From positions 1 to 5,222 of the forward strand of contig JAEUVW010000405.1 of assembly GCA_016786525.1 (NCBI GenBank): DNA of 5,222 bases, given 5' to 3'. Source of the DNA: Chitinophagaceae bacterium. GTDB lineage: Bacteria > Bacteroidota > Bacteroidia > Chitinophagales > Chitinophagaceae. The translations under genes were made by a program, and so were the position numbers. The notes under the pieces are model-generated. The model had not been told where the DNA came from. It did no database searches and was given only the letters and a program-made list of their open reading frames with translations. Shown piece after piece: positions 1 through 5,222 of this stretch (its first letter is position 1; each line of letters starts with the position of its first letter).

Positions 1-1188
1 CCTTTGGCAGAAATTGCCGTTCTGGACATCAACAACCAGGCGCAACGCCAGAAGCTGGTCAAACAGGCAGACCTGGTGCTCTCCCTGATGCCGCCGCACC
101 TGCATATCCTGCTTGCGAAAGACTGTCTTGAATTTGAGAAAAACCTCATCACCTCTTCCTATGCTTCGGAAGAAATGAAGGAACTGCATCAGAAAGCTAA
201 AGAGAAGGGCCTGATGTTTATGTGCGAAATGGGCTTAGATCCCGGTATTGACCACATGACCGCCAGCCATATCTTTGACAGCATCCGCAAAGTAAGTTCG
301 GATATCATCTCTTTTAAGTCTTATTGTGGCGGGCTCATTGCGCCCGAAAGCGATAACAACCCCTGGCATTATAAATTCAGCTGGAATCCCCAGAATGTGA
401 TCAATGCCGGTAAAGACGGGGCAAAGTTCCTGAAGAACGGTAAGGAAGTCCGCATCGGTTACGAGCAGGTCTTTGAGCATACCAGCACGATCCATTGTGA
501 GCAGGTGGGCAAACTGGCTTATTATGCCAACAGGGATTCCATACCCTATATCCAGTTGTACGATGTTCCCGAAGCAAAAGATTTCCTGAGGGCTACACTG
601 CGGTATCCTGCTTTCATCAAAGGCTGGAATGGCCTGATCCGTATGGGCCTGACCGATGCGGGGCAGGAATTTGATACCGATCACTTAACGTATAAGGAGT
701 GGATGCAGCAATTGATGGGCTATGACGATACTGCACTGGCTCCCGCCGAATTTGCCTGGAAAAAATTTGACATCAAAAGCCCGTCCGTTCAGAAAATGAT
801 TGAATGGCTGGACCTGTTTACCGATCAGCCTATTGGTAAAGGCAGGCTTTCTTCGGCGGCCATCCTGCTCGATATTCTCAGCAGGAAATGGAAAATGGAA
901 CCGGAAGATAAAGATATGGTCGTCATGCAGCATGAGATCGAGTACCGGTACAAGGGAAATGTGAACAACCTGGTGACCAGCATGGTGACTACTGGTGCCA
1001 ACAGCGAGTTTTCGGCCATGGCCAAAACCGTCGGTATGCCTATGGCCATCCTTGCAGAACTGGTTCTGTCTAAAAATATCAGGATCCCGACCGGCGTACT
1101 GATCCCCACTATGCCTGAAGTGTACCGCCCGGTATTGAATCGCCTGCGCAAGTACGGCATTGCTTTTGAAGATGTGATCAGCGCTTAG
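1..1188 (+). CDS. Saccharopine dehydrogenase (LYS9/AASS-type), 5'-truncated
   Basis: This is the C-terminal 395 codons of a saccharopine dehydrogenase (saccharopine reductase). The enzyme interconverts saccharopine with glutamate and 2-aminoadipate semialdehyde using NAD(P), in the cytoplasm. The reading frame is open from base 1 (Pro-Leu-Ala), so the real start lies left of the window. By comparison with the yeast LYS9 protein (about 446 aa, recalled), roughly the first 45-50 residues, carrying the Rossmann GxGxxG loop, are missing. Visible family signatures, numbered from the first codon seen, are LVLSLMP (25-31, end of the nucleotide-binding domain), TSSYAS (51-56), GLDPGIDH (78-85), SYCGG (107-111) and YKFSW (124-128), then near the C-terminus DMVVMQHE and FSAMAKTVGMP. 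In Bacteroidetes without the fungal aminoadipate route, the likely role is lysine catabolism; this is inference, since no lysine-ketoglutarate reductase gene is visible. The gene ends with TAG, 18 nt before a strong terminator hairpin. A related saccharopine dehydrogenase-family reductase of polyamine synthesis is less likely given the SYCGG/YKFSW match. Confidence 0.92.
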   Translation, partial: PLAEIAVLDINNQAQRQKLVKQADLVLSLMPPHLHILLAKDCLEFEKNLITSSYASEEMKELHQKAKEKGLMFMCEMGLDPGIDHMTASHIFDSIRKVSSDIISFKSYCGGLIAPESDNNPWHYKFSWNPQNVINAGKDGAKFLKNGKEVRIGYEQVFEHTSTIHCEQVGKLAYYANRDSIPYIQLYDVPEAKDFLRATLRYPAFIKGWNGLIRMGLTDAGQEFDTDHLTYKEWMQQLMGYDDTALAPAEFAWKKFDIKSPSVQKMIEWLDLFTDQPIGKGRLSSAAILLDILSRKWKMEPEDKDMVVMQHEIEYRYKGNVNNLVTSMVTTGANSEFSAMAKTVGMPMAILAELVLSKNIRIPTGVLIPTMPEVYRPVLNRLRKYGIAFEDVISA

Positions 1189-1206
1189 GCTGAAGCAATA
1201 TAAAAG

Positions 1207-1238
1207 AAGAAGGCTTAACTTTTCAGTTAAGCCTTCTT
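1207..1238. terminator. Bidirectional intrinsic terminator between convergent genes
   Basis: A perfect 14-bp inverted repeat (arms 1207-1220 and 1225-1238) encloses a 4-nt loop (TTTC). On the + strand it is followed by TGTTTGTTCT, and on the - strand by CTTTTATATTG, so both transcripts end in a U-rich tail. It lies 18 nt after the stop of the saccharopine dehydrogenase gene and 24 nt after the stop of glyA, which converge on it. The layout is what a shared terminator needs. Seen directly in the sequence; activity is inferred. Confidence 0.88.
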
Positions 1239-1262
1239 TGTTTGTTCTATAGCCTGGTGTAC

Positions 1263-2543
1263 CTAGCCCATTTCAGGGTACATGGTATACGCACTCATGA
1301 ATTCATTGACTTCACCTCTTACCCTTGCGATCACCGTCTCGTCATCAGGGGCAGACAGTACCTTGTCCAGCCAGTCCACCACCTGCACCATATCTTTTTC
1401 CTTTAGTCCGCGTGTGGTAATGGCGGGTACGCCTACCCGGATACCGGAGGTGATAAAGGGCGATTTGTCGTCAAAAGGAACCATATTCTTGTTCAGCGTG
1501 ATGTCGGCTTTTACGAGTGTGTTTTCTGCTTTCTTACCGGAAATGCCTTTGTTGCGGAGATCGATCAGCAGCAGGTGGTTGTCGGTGCCGCCGGATACGA
1601 TATCATATCCTTTTGCCATGAAGGCTTCGGCTGCGGCCTGCGCATTGACCTGCATCTGGCGTGCGTAAGTCTTGTATTCATCCTGCAATATCTCGAAGAA
1701 AGAAACGGCCTTGGCTGCGATCACATGCTCCAGCGGACCGCCCTGGATACCGGGGAATACGGCAAGGTCCAGCAACTGGCTCAGCAGGCGGGTTTCTCCT
1801 TTCGGCCCCACAGCACCCCAGTTGTTTTCAAAATCGTTCTTCATCATGATGATACCGCCACGGGGGCCGCGCAATGTTTTGTGCGTAGTAGAGGTCACAA
1901 AATGACAGTGGTCAAAAGGAGAGTTCAGCAATCCTGCAGCGATCATGCCCGCAGGGTGGGCGATATCGGCCAGTACCAGTGCACCTACCTTATCGGCAGC
2001 AGCCCTGATGCGGGCATAGTCCCAGTCGCGGCTGTATGCAGAGGCGCCGCAGATGATGAGCCTGGGCTTTACTTCCAGGGCCTTGGCTTCCAGGGCGTCA
2101 TAATCTACACGGCCGTCTTCGGCGCGTACACCATAGTGGTGTGCGTTGTAGATCTTCCCGGAGTAAGTAACGGGTGAGCCATGCGTCAGGTGGCCGCCCA
2201 TACTCAGGTCTAAGCCCAGGATGGCATCGCCGGGTTTCAATACGGCGAACATAACCGCTGTATTGGCCTGCGCCCCGCTATGGGGCTGAACATTCACATA
2301 CTCCACGCCGAAGATCTTCTTTGCCCTGTCTATAGCCAGCTGTTCGCTTTTGTCTACTACTTCGCAACCGCCATAGTAGCGTTTACCCGGGTAGCCTTCC
2401 GCGTATTTATTGGTCATGACGTTGCCCATAGCCTGCATGACCTGCATGCTGGTAAAATTTTCCGAGGCGATTAATTCCAGGCCCCTGCGTTGACGCTCCA
2501 GTTCTTCCCGGATCAGTCCGAATATTTCGTGATCGTGTGTCAT
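1263..2543 (-). CDS. glyA: Serine hydroxymethyltransferase
   Basis: GlyA is the cytosolic PLP enzyme that converts serine and tetrahydrofolate into glycine and 5,10-methylene-tetrahydrofolate, the main source of one-carbon units. From the start chosen here it is 426 aa, typical for the family. Signatures in order: ELIASENF (23-30), YAEGYPGKRYYGG (47-59), QPHSGAQAN, DIAHPAG (Asp193 should contact the PLP ring nitrogen), TTHKTLRGPRGG with Lys222 as the Schiff-base lysine and His221 before it, FPGIQGGP, and ITSGIRVG with Arg369 for the substrate carboxylate. All key residues are intact. The frame also has in-frame ATGs at 2552 and 2573. I prefer 2543 because its N-terminus lines up with Bacteroides-type GlyA, where ELIASEN begins near residue 23. 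The 2573 start has an AGGA motif 5 nt upstream and cannot be excluded. The DUF58 gene lies 45-75 nt upstream on the same strand, so co-transcription is possible, and the terminator at 1207-1238 follows. Confidence 0.97.
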   Translation of the reverse strand: MTHDHEIFGLIREELERQRRGLELIASENFTSMQVMQAMGNVMTNKYAEGYPGKRYYGGCEVVDKSEQLAIDRAKKIFGVEYVNVQPHSGAQANTAVMFAVLKPGDAILGLDLSMGGHLTHGSPVTYSGKIYNAHHYGVRAEDGRVDYDALEAKALEVKPRLIICGASAYSRDWDYARIRAAADKVGALVLADIAHPAGMIAAGLLNSPFDHCHFVTSTTHKTLRGPRGGIIMMKNDFENNWGAVGPKGETRLLSQLLDLAVFPGIQGGPLEHVIAAKAVSFFEILQDEYKTYARQMQVNAQAAAEAFMAKGYDIVSGGTDNHLLLIDLRNKGISGKKAENTLVKADITLNKNMVPFDDKSPFITSGIRVGVPAITTRGLKEKDMVQVVDWLDKVLSAPDDETVIARVRGEVNEFMSAYTMYPEMG

Positions 2544-2562
2544 ATTATTCATGTTCGAGCCG

Positions 2563-2593
2563 CTAAAGTACATTGAATTCCTGTATTTGTAAA
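2563..2593 (-). promoter_or_regulatory. glyA: Candidate Bacteroidetes-type promoter for glyA
   Basis: Read on the - strand, TTTA (2593-2590) is followed after 19 nt by TACTTTAG (2570-2563). This resembles the Bacteroidetes sigma consensus TTTG-N19-TAnnTTTG, with one mismatch in each box. If real, transcription would start a few bases beyond 2563. That would put the 2573 ATG upstream of the transcript and leave 2552 or 2543 as the glyA start on a very short leader. The match is imperfect, so this is a weak call. Confidence 0.22.
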
Positions 2594-2618
2594 GACCATG
2601 AGCAATAGTGCCCGCCCG

Positions 2619-3971
2619 CTAGCGCAGCAGGTCTTCTATTTGCCGCTCATTTTTCAGCAGCTGTCTTCTCAGGGGGTTGAAGGGCCAGCTGCTCTTCAGT
2701 TTGGAAAGACGATCCGGCGCCGGGATAAAGAGCAGGCTTTTGATCCAGCTCCAGGCCAGGTACTGGTGAAATACGCGGGACAGTTTGATATAGATGATTT
2801 GCACACTGGGGTCCGATTCTTCCAGGATACCGGCCAGCTCTGCCGGGTCAATCAGGGAGCTGATGACGAGCACCGTTCCTTTTTTAGGTGAAAAATAGTC
2901 GCGTGTACTGTTCTTGCTTTGCCATACACTGTTGCTCACAATGCGCTCATCTTTTTCATACTCTGAGCGCTGCCCCTTCAGCACAAAATGCTGATCGGGG
3001 ATATACTTCATTTTCCATTCCTGGCGTTGCAGCGCCTCGTACACTGACCATACATTGCTTTTGTAATAATTGAGCATTTCTGCAAAATAAGCGGCGCCCG
3101 CCAGGGAGTTGATCGTATTGTAAAAACTGGCATAGAAATACAGGTGCGACGCATACGGTTCCATGCGTTCAGGAATGCGGACCACCAGGTCCCTGTTTTT
3201 GGCATATACTTTCCAGACGATACGCCGTACATCATCGCCCGATTCAAAATCCTTATAGTTCAGGTATTCGCCCTCCACTTTCCGCAACTGGTCGATGCGG
3301 ATATCCATCGTGTCTGTCTTTTTGGGGGCTACCTCCTCTGCGGCATGGATACTGTGTTTCGGGGACTGGTAAAAGTCACCGCTCATGCGGGAAAACACCG
3401 GTAGCGAAAGCAGGTGAAACATGTCTTCAAAAAAAACAATGCTGCCCCTGATCTGGTATTCTTTGATATCGGGCAGGCTGATGCGGCTGCGTCCGCTGAT
3501 CGCCTCCCTCAGCAGGGAATTCTTTTTACGGTGTGCAGACAAGAGGCTGAAGCTTCCGGTCAGCAGGTTGTTGTCGTAAAACAACCTGCCTTTTACAACA
3601 CCCAGGATGGGCCTGAGCGCCTTGCTGATACTGGCCTCAAGGTATTGCTTCCTTTTCCCGTTCTGTTCTTCCGTATAGAAATTCATGTGAAGCGCAGACT
3701 TATTTTTCCGGCGCAGCCAGAGGAAATAAAGCCAGCTGGCCAGGGTGCTGAGCAGCGAAAGTACAATAAGGCTTAATAGGAGCCAGGCAACAAAAACGGC
3801 CATCAGCCGTACAAACGGCAATTGTGCATCGGTCAGGTTTTCCTTGTTGAGGGGCCGGTACAGCATCTTGTATGCTATCCATGCCAGTGCGCCGAAGAAA
3901 AGCGTATTCCAGGTAAAGGGAATATACTGAAAAGCGTAAATGATGCGGTTGCTCCAGCGGTTTCTGTTCAT
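2619..3971 (-). CDS. DUF58 domain-containing membrane protein
   Basis: This is a 450-aa protein of the DUF58 family, whose biochemical role is unknown. Members often sit beside MoxR-type AAA+ ATPases and von Willebrand A (VWA) proteins. Two hydrophobic segments near the N-terminus (about residues 17-38 and 51-86, the latter long) suggest membrane anchoring, followed by a basic stretch (RRKNK, 87-91) that would favour a cytoplasmic position for what follows. The diagnostic DUF58 core is at about 236-265: YLNYKDFESGDD, then RRIVWKVYAKNRDLVVR, matching the family pattern of aromatic-x-pGDdxRrIdWk. A VWA-like hydrophobic strand (TVLVISSLID, 366-375) comes later. The C-terminus is basic and probably helical. 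I placed the start at the ATG at 3971; an upstream in-frame GTG at 3998 would add nine residues (MSLYKACCI) and lacks an SD too. glyA follows 75 nt downstream on the same strand. No MoxR or VWA gene is visible in the window, which is less usual for the family. Confidence 0.83.
   Translation of the reverse strand: MNRNRWSNRIIYAFQYIPFTWNTLFFGALAWIAYKMLYRPLNKENLTDAQLPFVRLMAVFVAWLLLSLIVLSLLSTLASWLYFLWLRRKNKSALHMNFYTEEQNGKRKQYLEASISKALRPILGVVKGRLFYDNNLLTGSFSLLSAHRKKNSLLREAISGRSRISLPDIKEYQIRGSIVFFEDMFHLLSLPVFSRMSGDFYQSPKHSIHAAEEVAPKKTDTMDIRIDQLRKVEGEYLNYKDFESGDDVRRIVWKVYAKNRDLVVRIPERMEPYASHLYFYASFYNTINSLAGAAYFAEMLNYYKSNVWSVYEALQRQEWKMKYIPDQHFVLKGQRSEYEKDERIVSNSVWQSKNSTRDYFSPKKGTVLVISSLIDPAELAGILEESDPSVQIIYIKLSRVFHQYLAWSWIKSLLFIPAPDRLSKLKSSWPFNPLRRQLLKNERQIEDLLR
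3563..3589. repeat. Perfect 10-bp inverted repeat inside the DUF58 gene
   Basis: Arms GCAGGTTGTT (3563-3572) and AACAACCTGC (3580-3589) are exactly complementary around a 7-nt loop. The repeat lies within the coding sequence, over residues RLFYDNNLL. On the + strand it is followed by CTTTTAC, so it resembles a weak intrinsic terminator for antisense transcription. On the coding strand no U-run follows. It could equally be a chance product of the codon choice for this peptide. Confidence 0.45.
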
Positions 3972-4010
3972 GATGCAGCAGGCCTTGTAAAGGCTCACAA
4001 TATTACAACG

Positions 4011-4038
4011 TTTGATAAATAATTACCTGTTAGCTTTT
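4011..4038 (+). promoter_or_regulatory. Weak candidate promoter for the cinA-SDR unit
   Basis: TTTG (4011-4014) is followed after 16 nt by TAGCTTTT (4031-4038), which differs from the Bacteroidetes TAnnTTTG box only in its last base. The spacing is a little shorter than usual. It is the only TAnnTTTG-like match I find on the + strand between the DUF58 start and the cinA start. It would give a leader of roughly 115-120 nt containing the SD and mini-ORF described separately. Confidence 0.2.
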
Positions 4039-4117
4039 TTACAAAAAGTCCGGTGATCCTGGGATAGGGTACACAGCAGGTGCCAGATTATGTAAGGAAT
4101 GCCTGAAATAATATAAA

Positions 4118-4126
4118 AAGGAGGAG
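4118..4126 (+). promoter_or_regulatory. Unusually strong Shine-Dalgarno ahead of a mini-ORF
   Basis: AAGGAGGAG contains a seven-base perfect SD core (AAGGAGG) and is six nt from the ATG at 4133. It is 35 nt from the cinA ATG at 4162, too far to serve that start directly. The real genes here otherwise start after AT-rich or SD-poor sequence, as is usual in Bacteroidetes, so this motif stands out. Whether ribosomes use it is inference. Confidence 0.45.
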
Positions 4127-4132
4127 ACTTCA

Positions 4133-4156
4133 ATGCAACATCTTTACACAAAATAA
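4133..4156 (+). CDS. Possible seven-codon leader peptide before cinA
   Basis: ATG at 4133 opens a seven-codon frame, MQHLYTK, ending with TAA at 4154-4156. It sits six nt after a strong SD and stops 5 nt before the cinA ATG, in a different frame. The arrangement would suit translational coupling or a regulatory upstream ORF. The peptide has no run of a single amino acid that would suggest classical attenuation, and no obvious terminator hairpin lies between it and cinA. The frame is too short for its coding status to be judged from composition, so it may be incidental. Confidence 0.28.
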   Translation: MQHLYTK

Positions 4157-4161
4157 GCAGC

Positions 4162-4647
4162 ATGTCGAGAAAAGCAGTCCGGGAATGCAGTAAAGCCATT
4201 GCGCATAAAGGTTGGAGTATTGCCTTTGTGGAAAGTGCCACTGCAGGCAGGATGTGTGCAGAATTTTCCCTGACCCCGGAAGCCGGGGACATATTGAAAG
4301 GAGGCATATCCTGCTATAATGTTTTTGTCAAAGAGCATATCCTGCAAGTACCCCAGGAGCTCATAGAAGCCTATACACCCGAATCTGAAGAAGTAACAGA
4401 GGTCCTCGCGGTCAATGCTGCAGACTTTTTTGAAACGGAGATCGTTGTCGCGGTAACCGGTCTGACCACCGCGGGCGGCAGCGAAACACGCGAAAAGCCG
4501 ATCGGAACCATGTTCGTTCATATCCTGATGCCGGGTACCTCCATTGCACACCGCGAAGTTTTTTCAGGTAAACAGGAAGAAATTGTCTTAAATTGTATTG
4601 ACAAAACCGCACAGCTGATCCTCAATAAGCTGAGTAAGCAATACTGA
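4162..4647 (+). CDS. Stand-alone CinA C-domain protein (PncC-type nicotinamide-nucleotide amidohydrolase)
   Basis: This 161-aa protein matches the CinA C-terminal/PncC family over its whole length. Characterised members deamidate nicotinamide mononucleotide to nicotinate mononucleotide, recycling NAD breakdown products in the cytoplasm. Family landmarks: ESATAG (24-29, the counterpart of ESCTGG, holding the conserved serine at 25), LKGGISCYN (45-53), VPQELIE then ESEEVTE (74-80), VTGLTTAGGSE (98-108, counterpart of VTGIAGPxGG), EKPIGT (111-116) and REVFSG (131-136). The N-terminal molybdopterin-binding-like domain of full-length CinA is absent, so this is the short form. The ESATAG and TTAGG variants are, as I recall, common in Bacteroidetes members, and amidase activity should not be assumed. 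The ATG at 4162 is the only usable start: the frame is open back to 4117 but holds no ATG, GTG or TTG there, and the length fits the family. The SDR gene follows after 29 nt, so an operon is likely. Confidence 0.87.
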   Translation: MSRKAVRECSKAIAHKGWSIAFVESATAGRMCAEFSLTPEAGDILKGGISCYNVFVKEHILQVPQELIEAYTPESEEVTEVLAVNAADFFETEIVVAVTGLTTAGGSETREKPIGTMFVHILMPGTSIAHREVFSGKQEEIVLNCIDKTAQLILNKLSKQY

Positions 4648-4676
4648 CCAATCAATTCTTTTAAAACGTATAATTT

Positions 4677-5222
4677 ATGGAATACACCAACTACGAAGGA
4701 CAAACGGCCTTGATAACCGGGGCCACCAGCGGCATCGGGCTTGAGCTGGCCCATTGTTTTGCAGAAGACGGTTATGACGTTGTACTGGTATCGCGTAATA
4801 TGACCGAACTGAAGAAAGTGGGTAAGGAGCTGCAGGATACCTATGGCATACAGACCTATGAGATTGCTGCAGACCTGATGCAGCCGGGTGCCGCGCACGA
4901 ATTGTATGAAAAGGTAAAGCAGCTCGGCCTGCGCATCGATGTACTGGTGAATGATGCGGGGCAGGGTATCTGGGGCAATTTCGTCGATACGGACCTGGAC
5001 AAAGAACTGGATATTATCCAGCTCAACATCAGCTCCGTTGTGGTGCTTACGAAGCTTTTCCTGCGCGAAATGGTCGCCCGCAACTCCGGGAAGATCCTGC
5101 AACTGGCCTCTACAGCCAGCAAAGCCCCGTCCCCTTTGCTGAGCGTCTATGCGGCAACCAAAGCCTTTGTATACAACTTTACACAAGGCCTGATCAACGA
5201 ACTGAAAGATACCAATGTGACG
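4677..5222 (+). CDS. Short-chain dehydrogenase/reductase (SDR), 3'-truncated
   Basis: This is the N-terminal 182 codons of a classical SDR oxidoreductase, an NAD(P)-dependent Rossmann enzyme; it runs off the right edge with no stop. Visible motifs: the cofactor loop TGATSGIG (14-21), an Arg at the end of the second strand (SRN, 39-41, which favours NADP), the ADL acidic motif (65-67), VNDAG (91-95, in place of the usual NNAG), the active-site Asn117 in LNISS, catalytic Ser145 in LASTAS, and YAATK with Tyr158 and Lys162. The Ser-to-Tyr spacing of 13 is normal, so the tetrad is complete. About 75-90 residues, including the substrate-binding region, should lie beyond the window. The overall pattern resembles the DltE-like (COG0300) group, and the substrate cannot be inferred. 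The start has an AT-rich upstream region without an SD. The gene follows the CinA-family gene by 29 nt and is probably co-transcribed. Confidence 0.92.
   Translation, partial: MEYTNYEGQTALITGATSGIGLELAHCFAEDGYDVVLVSRNMTELKKVGKELQDTYGIQTYEIAADLMQPGAAHELYEKVKQLGLRIDVLVNDAGQGIWGNFVDTDLDKELDIIQLNISSVVVLTKLFLREMVARNSGKILQLASTASKAPSPLLSVYAATKAFVYNFTQGLINELKDTNVT

Noticed and set aside
2072..2096. Direct repeat CTTCCAGGGC (2072-2081 and 2087-2096) within glyA
   Set aside because: It is 15 nt apart and in frame, encoding the similar helical peptides ALEAK and ALEVK. It is coding content rather than a repeat element.
1575..2177. A 200-codon open frame on the + strand opposite glyA
   Set aside because: It lies wholly within glyA, whose catalytic motifs are intact in the opposite strand. 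The product is cysteine- and histidine-rich with no family resemblance.
3969..4161. Possible riboswitch or small RNA in the divergent intergenic region
   Set aside because: I see no conserved riboswitch core and no stable long hairpin there. Only the SD/mini-ORF and a weak promoter-like match could be supported.
4274..4288. GC-rich inverted repeat CCCCGG/CCGGGG with a 3-nt loop inside cinA
   Set aside because: Only 6 bp, within a conserved coding stretch (TPEAGD), with no U-run on either side. Too short to claim a function.
4598..4674. TTGACA (4598-4603) and TATAAT (4669-4674), perfect E. coli-type promoter hexamers before the SDR gene
   Set aside because: They are 65 nt apart, far from the 17 nt needed, and Bacteroidetes use a different consensus. 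Chance matches.
4518..5186. A 222-codon open frame on the - strand opposite the cinA end and the SDR gene
   Set aside because: The + strand frames carry complete CinA and SDR motifs over the same bases, and the antisense product has no recognisable domain. It is a shadow of biased codon use.

Overview
The window looks like ordinary chromosomal DNA from a member of the Bacteroidota, most likely the Chitinophagaceae (Chitinophaga-like). Evidence for this: about half G+C content; start codons mostly preceded by AT-rich sequence without a Shine-Dalgarno (SD) motif; a GlyA closely resembling those of Bacteroidetes; the Bacteroidetes-type stand-alone CinA/PncC protein; and a eukaryote-like (LYS9-type) saccharopine dehydrogenase. 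The placement rests on recalled family features, not on a search.

Layout, left to right: (1) the 3' part of a saccharopine dehydrogenase gene on + (1-1188), cut by the left edge; (2) a short convergent intergenic stretch with a perfect 14-bp hairpin (1207-1238) that can serve as a bidirectional intrinsic terminator; (3) glyA (serine hydroxymethyltransferase) on - (ending at 1263, start best placed at 2543); (4) a membrane-anchored DUF58 protein on - (2619-3971), upstream of glyA and possibly co-transcribed with it; (5) a divergent intergenic region (about 3972-4161) with an unusually strong SD followed by a seven-codon mini-ORF; (6) a stand-alone CinA-C/PncC-type amidohydrolase gene on + (4162-4647); (7) 29 nt further on, a classical short-chain dehydrogenase/reductase (SDR) gene on + (4677 to the right edge, truncated).

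Functionally these are housekeeping and accessory metabolic genes: lysine/saccharopine metabolism, glycine-serine-one-carbon metabolism, probable NMN salvage (pyridine nucleotide cycle), and an SDR of unknown substrate. The DUF58 protein is of uncertain role and lies outside the usual MoxR/Bat cluster as far as the window shows. There are two probable transcription units, DUF58-glyA leftward and cinA-SDR rightward, diverging around position 4000.

I found no mobile element, CRISPR array, tRNA, rRNA or recognisable defence system, and no gene-free stretch longer than about 200 bases. No previously undescribed system is evident. The most interesting small-scale signals are the SD plus mini-ORF leader before cinA, a perfect intragenic hairpin inside the DUF58 gene, and the ambiguous glyA start with a candidate promoter beside it.
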